Shown here: piece by piece, positions 8,804-18,524 of the stretch
Position numbering within the stretch: the first letter of the stretch is position 1
Layout: the number at the start of each line of letters is the position of its first letter
From: Nitrospira lenta
Lineage (GTDB): Bacteria > Nitrospirota > Nitrospiria > Nitrospirales > Nitrospiraceae
NCBI RefSeq assembly: GCF_900403705.1
Contig: NZ_OUNR01000001.1
Coordinates: 62,001-126,000, forward strand
Length of the DNA: 64,000 nt
Direction: 5' to 3'
Translations under genes and position numbers: made by a program
Notes under the pieces: model-generated
Databases searched by the model: none
Seen by the model: the letters and a program-made list of their open reading frames with translations, nothing else
What the model was told of the DNA's origin: nothing

Positions 8804-10000
8804 TTAACGCCCGACCGACAACTTGGGCGGATAGTACGTCAACATCACCGTCGTCGCGCTTCCAAACGCCCGTTCGCCGAAGCTCTCCACCTCGCGCTGC
8901 CCATACGTATAGGCGGCATCCACCGACCACCACTGATTGAATTTCCAGGTCAACCGAGGCGTCACATTGATATAGCGGTTTTCAGGAAACGTGAACGGGA
9001 CCGCTTTCGACGCAATGGAAGACGCCAGCACCACCTGCGCATTCACCGACGCGGTCAACCGGTCCGTCAGGCTATGCGACACATTCAGCCCGACCCGCTC
9101 GGTTTTCAGCAGCAGGCCGAATCCGCTCGGATTGATTTCACGGCTTACGACGACTTCCGCAAATCCGGCATCCCATTGCTTCCGGACATTGGCGTTGGCC
9201 ACCCACAACGTTTGCGTATCCGTAAGCCGCTCCGGTCCGGCTGAGATGCTGGAGGACACCAACTGCGGCCCTCCGGTCACCGTTGCCGTCAGCGTTTCAG
9301 TAAACGCATGCGACCATGAGACTTGCGCGCCGACGATATGCGATCGCAGCGCGCTGGCCGTGGACACGCTGAAGTTCGTGTACACCCCCGTCACTTGCAC
9401 GCGATCGTTTTCGGTCGGTTGGTACGCCAGTCCCGCGGATCCGGTCTGCACCTGATAATCCACCAACCCCAACCGCGCACCGTCCTCGTACGTGGCTTTG
9501 GAATACTGGTAGGAGGCTTGGAGAGACAGCCGTTCCGTGAACGCATGCGACCACGACGGCGCCAAGTTCCACACATTGCGCTGGGTGAAGCTGAGCACGA
9601 CACCGGTCCGCAAGAGTTCCCCCATCAACGTATTGTCTCTCGTAAACCCGCCGTCGAACCCGAACGTTTCCCGGGCCAGCCCATACTTCACGGAGAGCGG
9701 AAAATAGAGATTGAGCAGGTCCTGATTCCGGCCGCCGTAGTAGCGCACCACATCGGCCGCCGCCTTCCCGCTGACCTCCAGATTTTCCGTCGACCCGGCG
9801 AACCGGATACCCGGCGAGACCCAGTGCCCGTAGACCGGCTTTTGCGAACCGGCCACCAGCAGAAGATTGCTGTTGTACTCACCTTTCACGCCCAGCGACG
9901 GTTCGGCCGACCACTCTGCCGCGTCCCCGTTCAGGACAAGCCCGCCCGCGCAGCAACTGCCTCCCACCAACGCCGCCGTCACAAGCCATCGCCACATCAT
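8804..10000 (-). CDS. Outer-membrane beta-barrel protein of the PEP-CTERM locus (TIGR03016-like)
   Basis: A signal peptide (MMWRWLVTAALVGGSCCAG) is followed by repeated amphipathic strands and an aromatic-rich C-terminal end (AYTYGQREVES then TTVMLTYYPPKLSVGR). The SLGVKGEYNSNLLL opening matches the uncharacterised barrel family seen in exosortase loci. The likely role is the outer-membrane exit for the exopolysaccharide, or an accessory to it; this is inferred from position between the export lipoprotein and Wzz genes. ATG 10000 starts the signal peptide. An upstream TTG at 10036 overlaps the previous gene; neither has a clear ribosome site. Confidence 0.75.
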   Translation of the reverse strand: MMWRWLVTAALVGGSCCAGGLVLNGDAAEWSAEPSLGVKGEYNSNLLLVAGSQKPVYGHWVSPGIRFAGSTENLEVSGKAAADVVRYYGGRNQDLLNLYFPLSVKYGLARETFGFDGGFTRDNTLMGELLRTGVVLSFTQRNVWNLAPSWSHAFTERLSLQASYQYSKATYEDGARLGLVDYQVQTGSAGLAYQPTENDRVQVTGVYTNFSVSTASALRSHIVGAQVSWSHAFTETLTATVTGGPQLVSSSISAGPERLTDTQTLWVANANVRKQWDAGFAEVVVSREINPSGFGLLLKTERVGLNVSHSLTDRLTASVNAQVVLASSIASKAVPFTFPENRYINVTPRLTWKFNQWWSVDAAYTYGQREVESFGERAFGSATTVMLTYYPPKLSVGR

Positions 10001-10032
10001 AGATCTACATCGTTGCGATGGAGGGTGATCCC

Positions 10033-10656
10033 TCAAGGAACCATGACCACATCACCGCGCTGCAACAGCGCATTACGCTCCAAGTTCTTTCCCTGCTTCA
10101 GGTCCCCATAGGGAACGGGAATCGACCGTTGCTCCCCGTTGATCCGCCGGATGATGCGAATATCGTTTTCAGACGCAAACGGCGTCAGACCGCCGGCGAG
10201 GCTCAATGCCTGTAAGACATCCGTCGTGTGACCGATCATGAACTCGCCGGGCTTATTGACGCGGCCCAACACATAGATCCGATAGCTCAACACTTTGGTC
10301 GCCGCGACCGAGACATTCGGGTTGGGAATAAACTTCGCCAGCCGCTTGGCGATGTCCGCGCGCACCTCTTCAACCGTCCGCCCCGCCGCCTGCACTTCAC
10401 CCACGAGGGGAAACGATACAAACCCGTCAGGCCTGACGACGACTTCTTTGGTCAGGTGTTCATCTCTCCAGACGGCAATCGCCAGCACGTCTTCCGCCCC
10501 CAGGAGATACTCGGCACCGGCCCCGGATACGGGTGTCGTCCCTGACATATTCGGAGACTCGACCGTGCCGCACCCGGCGCTCCAAAACAGCAGCCCTCCG
10601 AGCAACATCCGGAACAGCGCCCGCGCAATGAGTGACAACTGTGTCCTCTTATCCAT
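10033..10656 (-). CDS. Polysaccharide export lipoprotein, Wza-like (SLBB)
   Basis: About 207 residues. A lipoprotein signal ends in LLFWSAGC. A poly_export domain (YLLGAEDVLAIAVWRDEHL, VVRPDGFVSFPLVGEVQAAG) and an SLBB-type segment (YRIYVLGRVNKPGEFMIGHT) follow. It is short compared with Wza, as in the PEP-CTERM export family. It would form the periplasmic/outer-membrane part of the export channel. ATG 10656 overlaps the end of the TPR gene by 8 bases, which suggests translational coupling. Confidence 0.85.
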   Translation of the reverse strand: MDKRTQLSLIARALFRMLLGGLLFWSAGCGTVESPNMSGTTPVSGAGAEYLLGAEDVLAIAVWRDEHLTKEVVVRPDGFVSFPLVGEVQAAGRTVEEVRADIAKRLAKFIPNPNVSVAATKVLSYRIYVLGRVNKPGEFMIGHTTDVLQALSLAGGLTPFASENDIRIIRRINGEQRSIPVPYGDLKQGKNLERNALLQRGDVVMVP

Positions 10657-13036
10657 CGATCTTTGCCAGCATAGATTTGGCCTCTTCAAACCAGGGATAG
10701 GACTGTTTAGATTCAAGCGCCTGACTCAACAGCTGCCGCGCCTCGGCCTTCTCACCCGACTGCACATAGGCCACCCCCAGGTGATAGCTGAGCACCGGAT
10801 GGCTCGGCGCCTTGGCGAGCGCTTGTTTGAGCAGCCGGAGCGCATCCGGCTGATGCCCCAGCTTGAGATGCACCCACCCGAGCGTATCGAGGAGATAGGC
10901 ATTCGAGGTCTGGGTTTCGAAATCCCGGCTCAACAGAAGCGCCCGCTGCAAACTGTCCGCATCCCCCTTCCGATCGACCAGAAGCGAGGCCAGATTGTTG
11001 GCGGCCAGCAGCGACTTCGGGTGGGATTTGAGCACCAGGTCGTACTGCGCCATCGCCTCGTCGATGAGGCCTCGCCCCTCCAGACTGGTCGCCAGCATCA
11101 CCCGCAGCTGTTCATTATCCGGACTCGCCTCCAACGCCTTTTTGAGCGCCGCATCCCCGGCAGCCATATCCTGCTTGGCGTAGCGGAACTGCGCGAGATG
11201 CACCCAGGGGGTCGTCCACGACGGATTGATCTGCGTGGCCGCTTCGAACCGCGCCATGGCAGGCTCGGCCTCCCCCTTCATCAACAACATTTCACCGAGA
11301 AACCCCGCTGCAAACGGATGTTTCGGCTGTTCGGCGACCATCGTTTCGAGCCGGGCTTGCGTGTGTTGCAGGGCTCCGCGCTGGACCCCGAGACGGACCA
11401 GCGCGAGAAGCGGTTCAGCCGCGAGCGGCTGTTCTGTCAACGCCCGGTTGAACGCAGCCTCCGCTTGATCCCATTGCTGTTGCGCCGCGGCCATCTGGCC
11501 TTCCGCCAAATCGACCTTGGCGCGATCGGCTCCAGCGGAACGGAGACGGGTCAGCGTGTCCTGCGAACGGTCCCAATCCTTCTCCTGCATTTGAATCTGG
11601 AAGAGGAGGCCCAAGAACGTGAGGTTGCCCGGATCGCGGGCCAACAATGGGTCGAGCCGCTTCCGCGCCTCCTTCAACTGGCCGCCGGTGACGTCCAGTC
11701 CCACCAGCATCATCTGGGCCTCGGACAGGGCCGGCGACAGGGCGACGGCCTTCTCCAAGCTTTCACGCGCCAGCGCGAGGTCGCCGCTCAATAATTGCGC
11801 GCGCCCCAGCAGGACGTGCACTTCCGCCGCTTCAGCCGCATCCTTCAAGACCGATCGAAAATCCTGAGCCGCCGCCTTCCCGTTCCCGCGCTGCAACGCG
11901 ATCTTCCCGCGCAGCAACAAGGCATCCGATGAAAGAGGATTGTCTTTGAGAATCTGCTCCAGCGCCTGCTCAGCTTTGTCCTGCCGTCCCGCTGCCAGTT
12001 CCAGGCCAGCCAGTTTCACTTGCGCATCCAAGCCTTCCGGTTTTCCCGAAAATTCTTTACGGATAGCCTCATAGACCGATTGCGCTTTTTCCGGCTGTTG
12101 CGTCCGCTCATAGAGCGTGCCCAGCGCAAACCGGATCTTCGCGGAACGGGGCAGATCTTCCTGGGCCTTCCGCAATTCGGTTTCCGCTTCGGCGGATCCA
12201 CGCCGTTGCGCCAAATACTCCGCGAGGGCCAGGCGCCGGACATCGCTGTCCGGATCGAGCTGCGCCGCCTCGCGCATGACGGCCTCGGCCTGCGCATACT
12301 GTTGCTGTTGGTCGAAAATGGCGACGCGACGAAGCCGGTGATCGAGCACCTTCGGTTCGAGCGCAATGACACGCTGCAACGCTAGATCCGCCTCGGCCGG
12401 ATTGCCGGCCCGCACGTAGACCAACACCAGCGCGCCTAGCAATTCGACGTTGTCGGGGTGCGCGTCCAATACCTGCCGAAGCACCGCCACCGCGTCCGCC
12501 GTCCGCTTGCGTGACGCGTACAACGAGGCCAGCAACTGCGCAGCATCGATATCGGCCGGCGCGGCCGCCCGCAGCTGTTCCGCCTGCGTCGTCGCCTCTT
12601 CCACTTGTCCACCCACGGCCACCGCAGCGATTTTGAGCGAGCGCGCTCCCACATGGTCGGGCTGCAGAGCCAGCACGCGATCCGCCGCCTGATCCACCCG
12701 CTCCAACGCCCGCGCTTCGAGAAAATACTTCCCCAGTTTGATCCAGGCGCGATCATGCGCGGGATTCAACTCCACCACCTGCTGATATCCCGTCACCGCA
12801 TTGCGCCAGTTCTTTTCCTTTTCCTCCACCTGCGCATAGAGAAAGTAGGCCTCCGCATCTTTCGGATCGATCTTGAGGACATTCCGCAAGGCCACCCGGG
12901 CCTTGGGATAGTTCCCTTCTTGAAAATATTCTTGCGCGCGCAGCCGGTATTTCGCCTTGCGTTCTTCCGGACCGCCGCAGGCCACCAGGCTGACCGCCGT
13001 AATCGCCGTCACGACGCCCATCAGATATCGATTCAT
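10649..13036 (-). CDS. prsT: PEP-CTERM system TPR-repeat lipoprotein PrsT
   Basis: About 795 residues, with a lipobox in VSLVACGG followed by tandem tetratricopeptide repeats over the whole length (for example KARVALRNVLKIDPKDAEAY and AVAVLRQVLDAHPDNVEL). Length and composition match the PrsT family of exosortase A loci, thought to be a periplasmic scaffold for exopolysaccharide assembly. AGGAGGGA is only one base before a GTC-preceded ATG at 13042 but seven bases before ATG 13036, so the latter is chosen. It lies 30 bases downstream of the initiating transferase gene. Confidence 0.85.
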   Translation of the reverse strand: MNRYLMGVVTAITAVSLVACGGPEERKAKYRLRAQEYFQEGNYPKARVALRNVLKIDPKDAEAYFLYAQVEEKEKNWRNAVTGYQQVVELNPAHDRAWIKLGKYFLEARALERVDQAADRVLALQPDHVGARSLKIAAVAVGGQVEEATTQAEQLRAAAPADIDAAQLLASLYASRKRTADAVAVLRQVLDAHPDNVELLGALVLVYVRAGNPAEADLALQRVIALEPKVLDHRLRRVAIFDQQQQYAQAEAVMREAAQLDPDSDVRRLALAEYLAQRRGSAEAETELRKAQEDLPRSAKIRFALGTLYERTQQPEKAQSVYEAIRKEFSGKPEGLDAQVKLAGLELAAGRQDKAEQALEQILKDNPLSSDALLLRGKIALQRGNGKAAAQDFRSVLKDAAEAAEVHVLLGRAQLLSGDLALARESLEKAVALSPALSEAQMMLVGLDVTGGQLKEARKRLDPLLARDPGNLTFLGLLFQIQMQEKDWDRSQDTLTRLRSAGADRAKVDLAEGQMAAAQQQWDQAEAAFNRALTEQPLAAEPLLALVRLGVQRGALQHTQARLETMVAEQPKHPFAAGFLGEMLLMKGEAEPAMARFEAATQINPSWTTPWVHLAQFRYAKQDMAAGDAALKKALEASPDNEQLRVMLATSLEGRGLIDEAMAQYDLVLKSHPKSLLAANNLASLLVDRKGDADSLQRALLLSRDFETQTSNAYLLDTLGWVHLKLGHQPDALRLLKQALAKAPSHPVLSYHLGVAYVQSGEKAEARQLLSQALESKQSYPWFEEAKSMLAKIDG

Positions 13037-13066
13037 GACCATTCCCTCCTCACCTCTCCGTTCCCG

Positions 13067-14692
13067 TCATGCCCACCACACCCGAACCGCCAGACCGCCC
13101 AGCATCGCGGCCGTCAGCCACCCAAGCCGAGTCACCATGGCCTGGTGCATCTGGAGCAGGAGCTCAAACGCGAAAAACAACACGATCAGCGTCGCGGTCA
13201 CCACGCTCAACTGGACGGCGCCGACCGTCAGGTCCGAGAGAAACGGCATCACCACCGCCAGAAAGACGATCAGATAATCCAACGGCGTCGTCTGGAATCG
13301 CGCATCGCCCATCCATCGAATCGTGAGGACCACGAGCACCGCCAGGGCGGCGCCCCCCAGCGTCAACGGCGACAGCCACTCGGCCGGCGACTGGCGTGAC
13401 GACATCTGCGCGTAGTACACCGCGCAGGTGCTTCCGATATAGAGACCGACCCGCACGGCGAATGCCGTGCCGCGCGCAATCACCAGACTCCCCAACACAA
13501 CAGCGGCGAGTCCGGCAGCGATCAGCCCAACTTCCGCGGGAATCTTTCCCGGCGTCGCCAGACAGGCGAGAAGATACAGGGGCACGAACAGCGTGAGCCC
13601 TTGCAGCGGCCATGCACGCATGGCGTCGGGAGCAACTCCGGCTGCCGGAGCCTCCCCGGACGGAACGGCTGCGGGGGTCGGACTCGCCGACCGCCAAGAA
13701 GACCAGACAAATACGGACAGCACCGCCGTCGCAAAGACCGCATAGACTCCCAGGAGCATCGCGTCGCTTTGCCAGCGCAGCACAACGGCGCACAAGACCG
13801 ACAACCCCTGGGCCAGATAGATGACCGTCACAGCCTGCCGGTGAGACAGACCCATGGCCAAGAGTTTGTGATGCAGATGGTTGCGGTCTCCGACAAATGG
13901 CGACCGGCCTTGCCAGAGACGCTGCCCCATCACGCCGACGGTATCGAGCAGAGGAATGCCCCAGAGAAACAGCACCAGCAGCGGGCTGTAGGGCGCGCGG
14001 GCCGGATCGATCAATAAAATCGCGGCCACGGCGAGATAGTGCCCGAGAAACTGACTCCCGGCATCACCCATAAACACGCGAGCCGGATAGGTGTTGAACC
14101 GAAGAAATCCCAGAAGACTGCCCAGCACCGACACCATCAGCACCATCAGCATTTGGTCGTTCGCCTGGTAGGCCAGATACGTGATCCCGGTGAAACTGAT
14201 CAACGACAATCCGCCGGCCAGCCCGTCGAGGCCGTCGGCAAGATTCACGGCGTTCGTCATCCCCACGATGATGACCATGGTGATTGTCGCCGCGGCCCAG
14301 AGCGGGAGCGCCTGATCGTCGACGAAGGGGATCGCGGTCACTCGCACACCGGCATAGGCCACGACAATCGCCGCCGCCAGAATCTGTCCGGCAAATTTCA
14401 TCCGATGGTCGAGACCGACCCGGTCGTCCCATATACCGAACAGCAAAATCACCACGCCGCCCAGAAGGCTGGCAAGGATCATCCGGTCCTGTGGCGCCCA
14501 CAGCAAGACCGCCGCGATCGTGCCGGCCCCCAGAGCAATCCCGCCCACCTTGGCGATCGGCTCCGCATGCATCCGGCGGTCGCGCGGCACATCGATGAAC
14601 TGAAAGCGCCAGGCCGAGGCCGTCAGGGCCGGGATCAGCGCCATGCAGATCAACAGCGAACCGATGAAACTGAAGAATAATACGGTCGACAT
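13067..14692 (-). CDS. WecA/MraY-family undecaprenyl-phosphate sugar-1-phosphate transferase
   Basis: A polytopic membrane protein of about 541 residues. The N-terminal 350 hold the family motifs: RMHAEPIAKVGGIALG, NAVNLADGLDGLAGG with catalytic Asp residues, VFMGDAGSQFLGHYLA, and the His-rich cytoplasmic loop RNHLHHKLLAMGLSH. The C-terminal 170 residues add further hydrophobic helices not needed for catalysis. It would attach the first sugar-1-phosphate to the lipid carrier and so start repeat-unit synthesis. The start is ATG 14692; a GTG two codons upstream is possible. Confidence 0.85.
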   Translation of the reverse strand: MSTVLFFSFIGSLLICMALIPALTASAWRFQFIDVPRDRRMHAEPIAKVGGIALGAGTIAAVLLWAPQDRMILASLLGGVVILLFGIWDDRVGLDHRMKFAGQILAAAIVVAYAGVRVTAIPFVDDQALPLWAAATITMVIIVGMTNAVNLADGLDGLAGGLSLISFTGITYLAYQANDQMLMVLMVSVLGSLLGFLRFNTYPARVFMGDAGSQFLGHYLAVAAILLIDPARAPYSPLLVLFLWGIPLLDTVGVMGQRLWQGRSPFVGDRNHLHHKLLAMGLSHRQAVTVIYLAQGLSVLCAVVLRWQSDAMLLGVYAVFATAVLSVFVWSSWRSASPTPAAVPSGEAPAAGVAPDAMRAWPLQGLTLFVPLYLLACLATPGKIPAEVGLIAAGLAAVVLGSLVIARGTAFAVRVGLYIGSTCAVYYAQMSSRQSPAEWLSPLTLGGAALAVLVVLTIRWMGDARFQTTPLDYLIVFLAVVMPFLSDLTVGAVQLSVVTATLIVLFFAFELLLQMHQAMVTRLGWLTAAMLGGLAVRVWWA

Positions 14693-14716
14693 CACCACAG
14701 ACTCATATGCCTTTTC

Positions 14717-16357
14717 TTAATCGGGCACATAGGCCGGCAGCAGCGGCTGGACGGCCGCCGCCATCTGTAGCACCCGCTGATCCGCCGCGCCTTCCGATTC
14801 GCCGGGCTGCACCGGAGCCACTAACCGGACCAGGGCTCCATCTGTCCGTTTCATCGTCAGAGCATCCACAAATAGGAAAAACTTTACTAAATACTCACTC
14901 GCCACCAATCGGTGCCGTTGCTTGAACCAATAGAGCACCACTTGTTTTTGCCCACCCTTCTGGATCAGAACTCGGTTCGCTCGAAATGGGATCCCAGCCT
15001 TCACGTCACCGGGCACAGCCACCTCATTGAGCGACGTAATTTCCCAGCCATCACCGGGAATACAGGCCTTCGGGGAATGCACGGCCCACCCTTTTTCCTG
15101 CGAGCGGTAATAGGCGGCATACACATTGATCGGGCCGCCGGCTCCTTGATAGTTGGCGAGCAAATAGTCGTCGAACCGCAGCACATCCACATACATGCGC
15201 TCCATCACGACCGATTCACCCTGCCGTCCGGCCAATTGCATGGGAAAATCGACAAACTTCTGGCGCGAGGGCGCCGTGTGGCCCTGTCCGTCAGCACGAA
15301 ACGATATCGACATGGCCATCGTCACGGCCAGAAGTCCGATGCAGGCGACAGCCGGGCCGCTCATGAGACCTACGGCGTGACCGGAAGACACCGCCGCCGC
15401 CGGGCGTGCGCCAGGCCGATCACTATCCGGCGCCGATCCGTCGCCGATCTTCCCCAGCAACCACATTTCCGCACTGAGTATCGCCAGACTCAAGACGAAG
15501 AGAAGCCAGCCTTCAAACAGGTGCATGAACCCTTCGGCCGCGCCCTGACCGAATCGATCGACGAGGACCCCGATCAATCCGATCCGGAGACCGTTTAAAA
15601 GTACGGCGAGAGGAATCGCCGAGGCGACCAAGACGACCCGCTTCCATAAACGCTTTTGGAACAGATAGGCGCTCAGCAAAGTGAGCGCGATCAATGGAAT
15701 GAGATACCGCAGGCCGCTACAGGCTTCGACCACTTGCAGCTGGATCGGGCCGAGGTCGATGACATTGCCCTCGCGGAAGGCCGTAACCCCGATCGCTTGC
15801 AACACGCCGATACCTAAAGAAGAGGACATGAGTTGGAGCGAAGACGAGACATTGGTTTGCAGCATCTGCGGCAAGGGGATCATGGTAAGGAGATACCCGA
15901 GGGGAAACGCCATCTCCCGCGTCGCGCGAGGACCGGTGACCGCTAACACTAATCCGACGATCACTAACCACAAGGAGAGTTGCTGCAACGAATACATCGT
16001 GGAGAAACCACCGAAGACATAGAGCGCAAGACCGAGCGCGGCAGGAAGGAGGCCCCACCAGGACGACGCAATACCGGCTGCCGCAATCCGTTCGCGCCGC
16101 CACCAAATGAGGGTGGCCGTGATGACGGGGACGAAGAATCCGTGGCTGTAGTTGTCGTCCTCCATCCACTGCGTCACCAAATACTTCAGACTCTCGGCAT
16201 AGGCGACGCCGAACAGCACCAGGATGAGTGCCGCCGCGCCCCAGAGCAGGAGCGGCCGCTGGCGCGGTATTTCCCGGCCGGAGACATCGGACAGCGCCAC
16301 CCCGCTAGTCTGCATGGCCGTCGCTCCGGACAATTCCATTTCGTGCCGCTGCCCCAT
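14717..16357 (-). CDS. xrtA: Exosortase A (XrtA/EpsH) fused to EpsI domain
   Basis: The N-terminal half (about residues 35-320) is an eight-helix transpeptidase with the expected triad: Cys213 in VVEACSGLRYL, Arg258 in LLNGLRIGLIG and His279 in AAEGFMHLFEGW. The C-terminal 190 residues are an EpsI-type domain (KFVDFPMQLAGRQGE, YRSQEKGWAVHSPKACIPG, ANRVLIQKGGQKQVVLYWF). Exosortase cleaves and anchors PEP-CTERM proteins at the cell surface; a candidate substrate lies at 26433-27080. Starts at 16357, 16339 and 16315 are all possible. The last has the best-spaced ribosome site (GGAG, 8 bases). The gene follows the WecB/TagA gene by 6 bases. Confidence 0.9.
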   Translation of the reverse strand: MGQRHEMELSGATAMQTSGVALSDVSGREIPRQRPLLLWGAAALILVLFGVAYAESLKYLVTQWMEDDNYSHGFFVPVITATLIWWRRERIAAAGIASSWWGLLPAALGLALYVFGGFSTMYSLQQLSLWLVIVGLVLAVTGPRATREMAFPLGYLLTMIPLPQMLQTNVSSSLQLMSSSLGIGVLQAIGVTAFREGNVIDLGPIQLQVVEACSGLRYLIPLIALTLLSAYLFQKRLWKRVVLVASAIPLAVLLNGLRIGLIGVLVDRFGQGAAEGFMHLFEGWLLFVLSLAILSAEMWLLGKIGDGSAPDSDRPGARPAAAVSSGHAVGLMSGPAVACIGLLAVTMAMSISFRADGQGHTAPSRQKFVDFPMQLAGRQGESVVMERMYVDVLRFDDYLLANYQGAGGPINVYAAYYRSQEKGWAVHSPKACIPGDGWEITSLNEVAVPGDVKAGIPFRANRVLIQKGGQKQVVLYWFKQRHRLVASEYLVKFFLFVDALTMKRTDGALVRLVAPVQPGESEGAADQRVLQMAAAVQPLLPAYVPD

Positions 16358-16363
16358 CGCTCC

Positions 16364-17164
16364 TCAAGAAAAGTCTCGCCAGCCGGCCAGTTCCAACAGG
16401 ACAAGCCCCACGAATTGCGTCCCTCCGATCATGACTCGCTTCCACAATCGGCGCGGCTCGCAGGCAAACCGCCAGAGCCACTCAAATCCCATGTCACCGA
16501 CCCACTCGGGCGCGCGCTGCACAGTGCCAGCCAGAAACTTGAACGCGGCGCCGACGCCGAGCACCAACGGCACGTTCAGCCGATGGCGATGGGTATAGAT
16601 CCACTGCTCTTGCTTGGGGAGCCCGAGTCCCACCCACAACACATCCGGCTTCGCGTCGTTGATCCGCTGGATCGCAGCCTCATCTTCTTCCTCCGTCATC
16701 GGGCGAAACGGCGGCGAATAGGCTCCTGCCACCGTGAGCCCTGGATACTGCTGCGTCAGATTGGCCGTCAGACGCTCAAGCGTCCGATCGGTATCGCCGT
16801 AAAAATAATGTCGGAATCCGAGGCCCTGGGTGCCGAAGAAGAAAGCCTTCATCAGGTCGGTGCCTGCAACGCGGGAGCGCACGGCTCCACCCTTCCACTG
16901 CGCCACCTTCACTAGCGAGATGCCGTCAGGAACAGTCAGATCCGCCTGCCGAACCATGCGCCGAAAGTCGGCCCGATTGTGCGCCTCGACGACCGCGTGC
17001 ATGTCGGCCACCACGACCCAATGGGGGCGGAAGCGCTCATGCATGACCCAATGCGTCATCACCGACACGACGTCGGGAAGTTGAATCATATGCACGGGAA
17101 GTCCGAGAATCGGCACTTGGCAGAATCGACTCGCTTGCTCTTGCTCAACCGCCGCTGAAGCCAT
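16364..17164 (-). CDS. WecB/TagA/CpsF family glycosyltransferase (GT26)
   Basis: 266 residues with family motifs WVVVADMHAVVEAHNRADFR, LTVPDGISLVK, LWVGLGLPKQEQWI, LVLGVGAAFKFLAGTVQRAP and the basic membrane-binding tail FACEPRRLWKRVMIGG. GT26 enzymes add the second sugar to lipid-linked sugar-PP intermediates, which fits next to a WecA-like starter. AAGGAGGT six bases before ATG 17164 defines the start. It is the first gene after a 180-base gap, preceded by a perfect TTAAC-N5-GTTAA palindrome, so a promoter here probably drives the xrtA part of the locus. Confidence 0.9.
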   Translation of the reverse strand: MASAAVEQEQASRFCQVPILGLPVHMIQLPDVVSVMTHWVMHERFRPHWVVVADMHAVVEAHNRADFRRMVRQADLTVPDGISLVKVAQWKGGAVRSRVAGTDLMKAFFFGTQGLGFRHYFYGDTDRTLERLTANLTQQYPGLTVAGAYSPPFRPMTEEEDEAAIQRINDAKPDVLWVGLGLPKQEQWIYTHRHRLNVPLVLGVGAAFKFLAGTVQRAPEWVGDMGFEWLWRFACEPRRLWKRVMIGGTQFVGLVLLELAGWRDFS

Positions 17165-17261
17165 CCCTGACCTCCTTGTGTGACTCACAACGCCCGATCC
17201 ATGGGTGAGCAAGTCTAGCGAGTCTGTCCCTTCGACAGGCCACGCCAACCTCAAGTTTGTG

Positions 17262-17276
17262 TTAACGGATCGTTAA
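17262..17276 (-). promoter_or_regulatory. TTAAC-N5-GTTAA palindrome upstream of the GT26/xrtA genes
   Basis: A perfect inverted repeat, TTAAC and GTTAA around five bases, lies 98 bases upstream of ATG 17164 in the only long gap inside the exopolysaccharide strand. Related sites lie at 24882-24896, 25153-25167, 27269-27283 and 61027-61041. It is probably a dimeric regulator site or part of a promoter. The form TTAA-N7-TTAA resembles operators of OmpR-type regulators such as CtrA, but that is only a resemblance. Confidence 0.4.
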
Positions 17277-17344
17277 ACTGTGACAAGGCGGCGCACACGA
17301 ATCTGAGCGAGTGAAGACCGGTCGGAAGACAGAAAGACTGTCGG

Positions 17345-18508
17345 CTAGCGGGGTTGAGAAGCGCTGATTGAGGGTCGCCGATGCGTCGACGCGTCGGTCA
17401 AAACATCTTGAAACAGGTGGAGCATCTGTTCGATGTGCCCATCTCTTGAAAAGACAGCCTGACAGCGGCGCCGGGCGGCCTTTCCGAGTCGGAGACATTC
17501 GTCCGGGCGTTCCATGAGCCAGAGCAATTGCCGGGCGAGATCGTCGGGATCGTTACACTGAACTTCGAGACCGCTGTCTCCATGCACCACCGTCTCCCGC
17601 AAACAGCCCTGATTCGTGAAGATGATAGGAAGTCCGGCGGCCATGGCTTCCAATACCACGAACGGCTGCCCCTCTCGCTGAATGCCGGGAAAGACGAAGA
17701 GATCGGCGGACCGCAACAGGCTCCGCTTCTCATCACCGGACACTTGTCCGGTGAAGGTGACATACCGCCCCAACCCGTGCTGCGCGATATATCGTTCAGC
17801 TTCTGCGCGATGGTCTTCGTGTGACCAGGGACCGGCCAATATGAATTCCACATCCTGGCGGGAACGCAGAACGGCGGGAATCGCGGCCAGCAGTACCAGC
17901 GTGCCTTTCATGCGATTCAGGGTGTTGAGGTGCAGAATACGCCATGGCTGAGAAGACACCGGCGGCGCCCGGTCGATCCACTCATCGACGCACTCCACAC
18001 CGTTGGGAACGACGGCAATCCGGTCCGCAGGCAGCAGCCCGTCGAATTCTGATCGCAGCTGGTCTCCCAGGACAATCGCCTTCGTCACTCGCGCCAGCAC
18101 CACTCGCGCGTAGCCTCGCATCGGAAGCGACCGGCTTCGATACCACGCCTGCAATGCGCCGCTGTGCAAATGGACGACCACGCGAGCCCCGAACAACCAC
18201 GCCGGCCAGAGAAAGAAACTGTCCCGCAAAAACCCCACTGTCGTTTGAGAGAGGACGAGATAGACGACCTGCGGCCGGGTGCGCATCAGGAGACGAAGGA
18301 GCCGCGCCCATTGCCCAAGAAACAACCAGACATCCTGGAGATCCGGTTGATTCACATGGCCGATCCCCCGGCGGTCGGCAAGCTCCAGGTGGGTCACATC
18401 GTACGCCTCCATGAGCTTCGACTGTAGGAGCGTCTGCACGGCGACCGACACGCCATGAAACGGCGGCGGGGTCGGACCGATGATCAGCAGCTTCGGCTTG
18501 TCAGACAT
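17345..18508 (-). CDS. Glycosyltransferase family 4 (first of three)
   Basis: A GT-B enzyme of 387 residues. N-terminal donor/acceptor motif: LLIIGPTPPPFHGVSVAVQT. C-terminal Rossmann half: ILHLNTLNRMKGTLVLLAAI, then VFPGIQREGQPFVVLEAMAAGLPIIFTNQG with the conserved EX7E-type glutamates. It would add a sugar to the lipid-linked repeat unit on the cytoplasmic side. Specificity cannot be told. AAGGGCGAC precedes the ATG. It lies 16 bases downstream of the next GT4 gene in the same strand. Confidence 0.85.
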   Translation of the reverse strand: MSDKPKLLIIGPTPPPFHGVSVAVQTLLQSKLMEAYDVTHLELADRRGIGHVNQPDLQDVWLFLGQWARLLRLLMRTRPQVVYLVLSQTTVGFLRDSFFLWPAWLFGARVVVHLHSGALQAWYRSRSLPMRGYARVVLARVTKAIVLGDQLRSEFDGLLPADRIAVVPNGVECVDEWIDRAPPVSSQPWRILHLNTLNRMKGTLVLLAAIPAVLRSRQDVEFILAGPWSHEDHRAEAERYIAQHGLGRYVTFTGQVSGDEKRSLLRSADLFVFPGIQREGQPFVVLEAMAAGLPIIFTNQGCLRETVVHGDSGLEVQCNDPDDLARQLLWLMERPDECLRLGKAARRRCQAVFSRDGHIEQMLHLFQDVLTDASTHRRPSISASQPR

Positions 18509-18524
18509 GTCGCCCTTAGTCCCC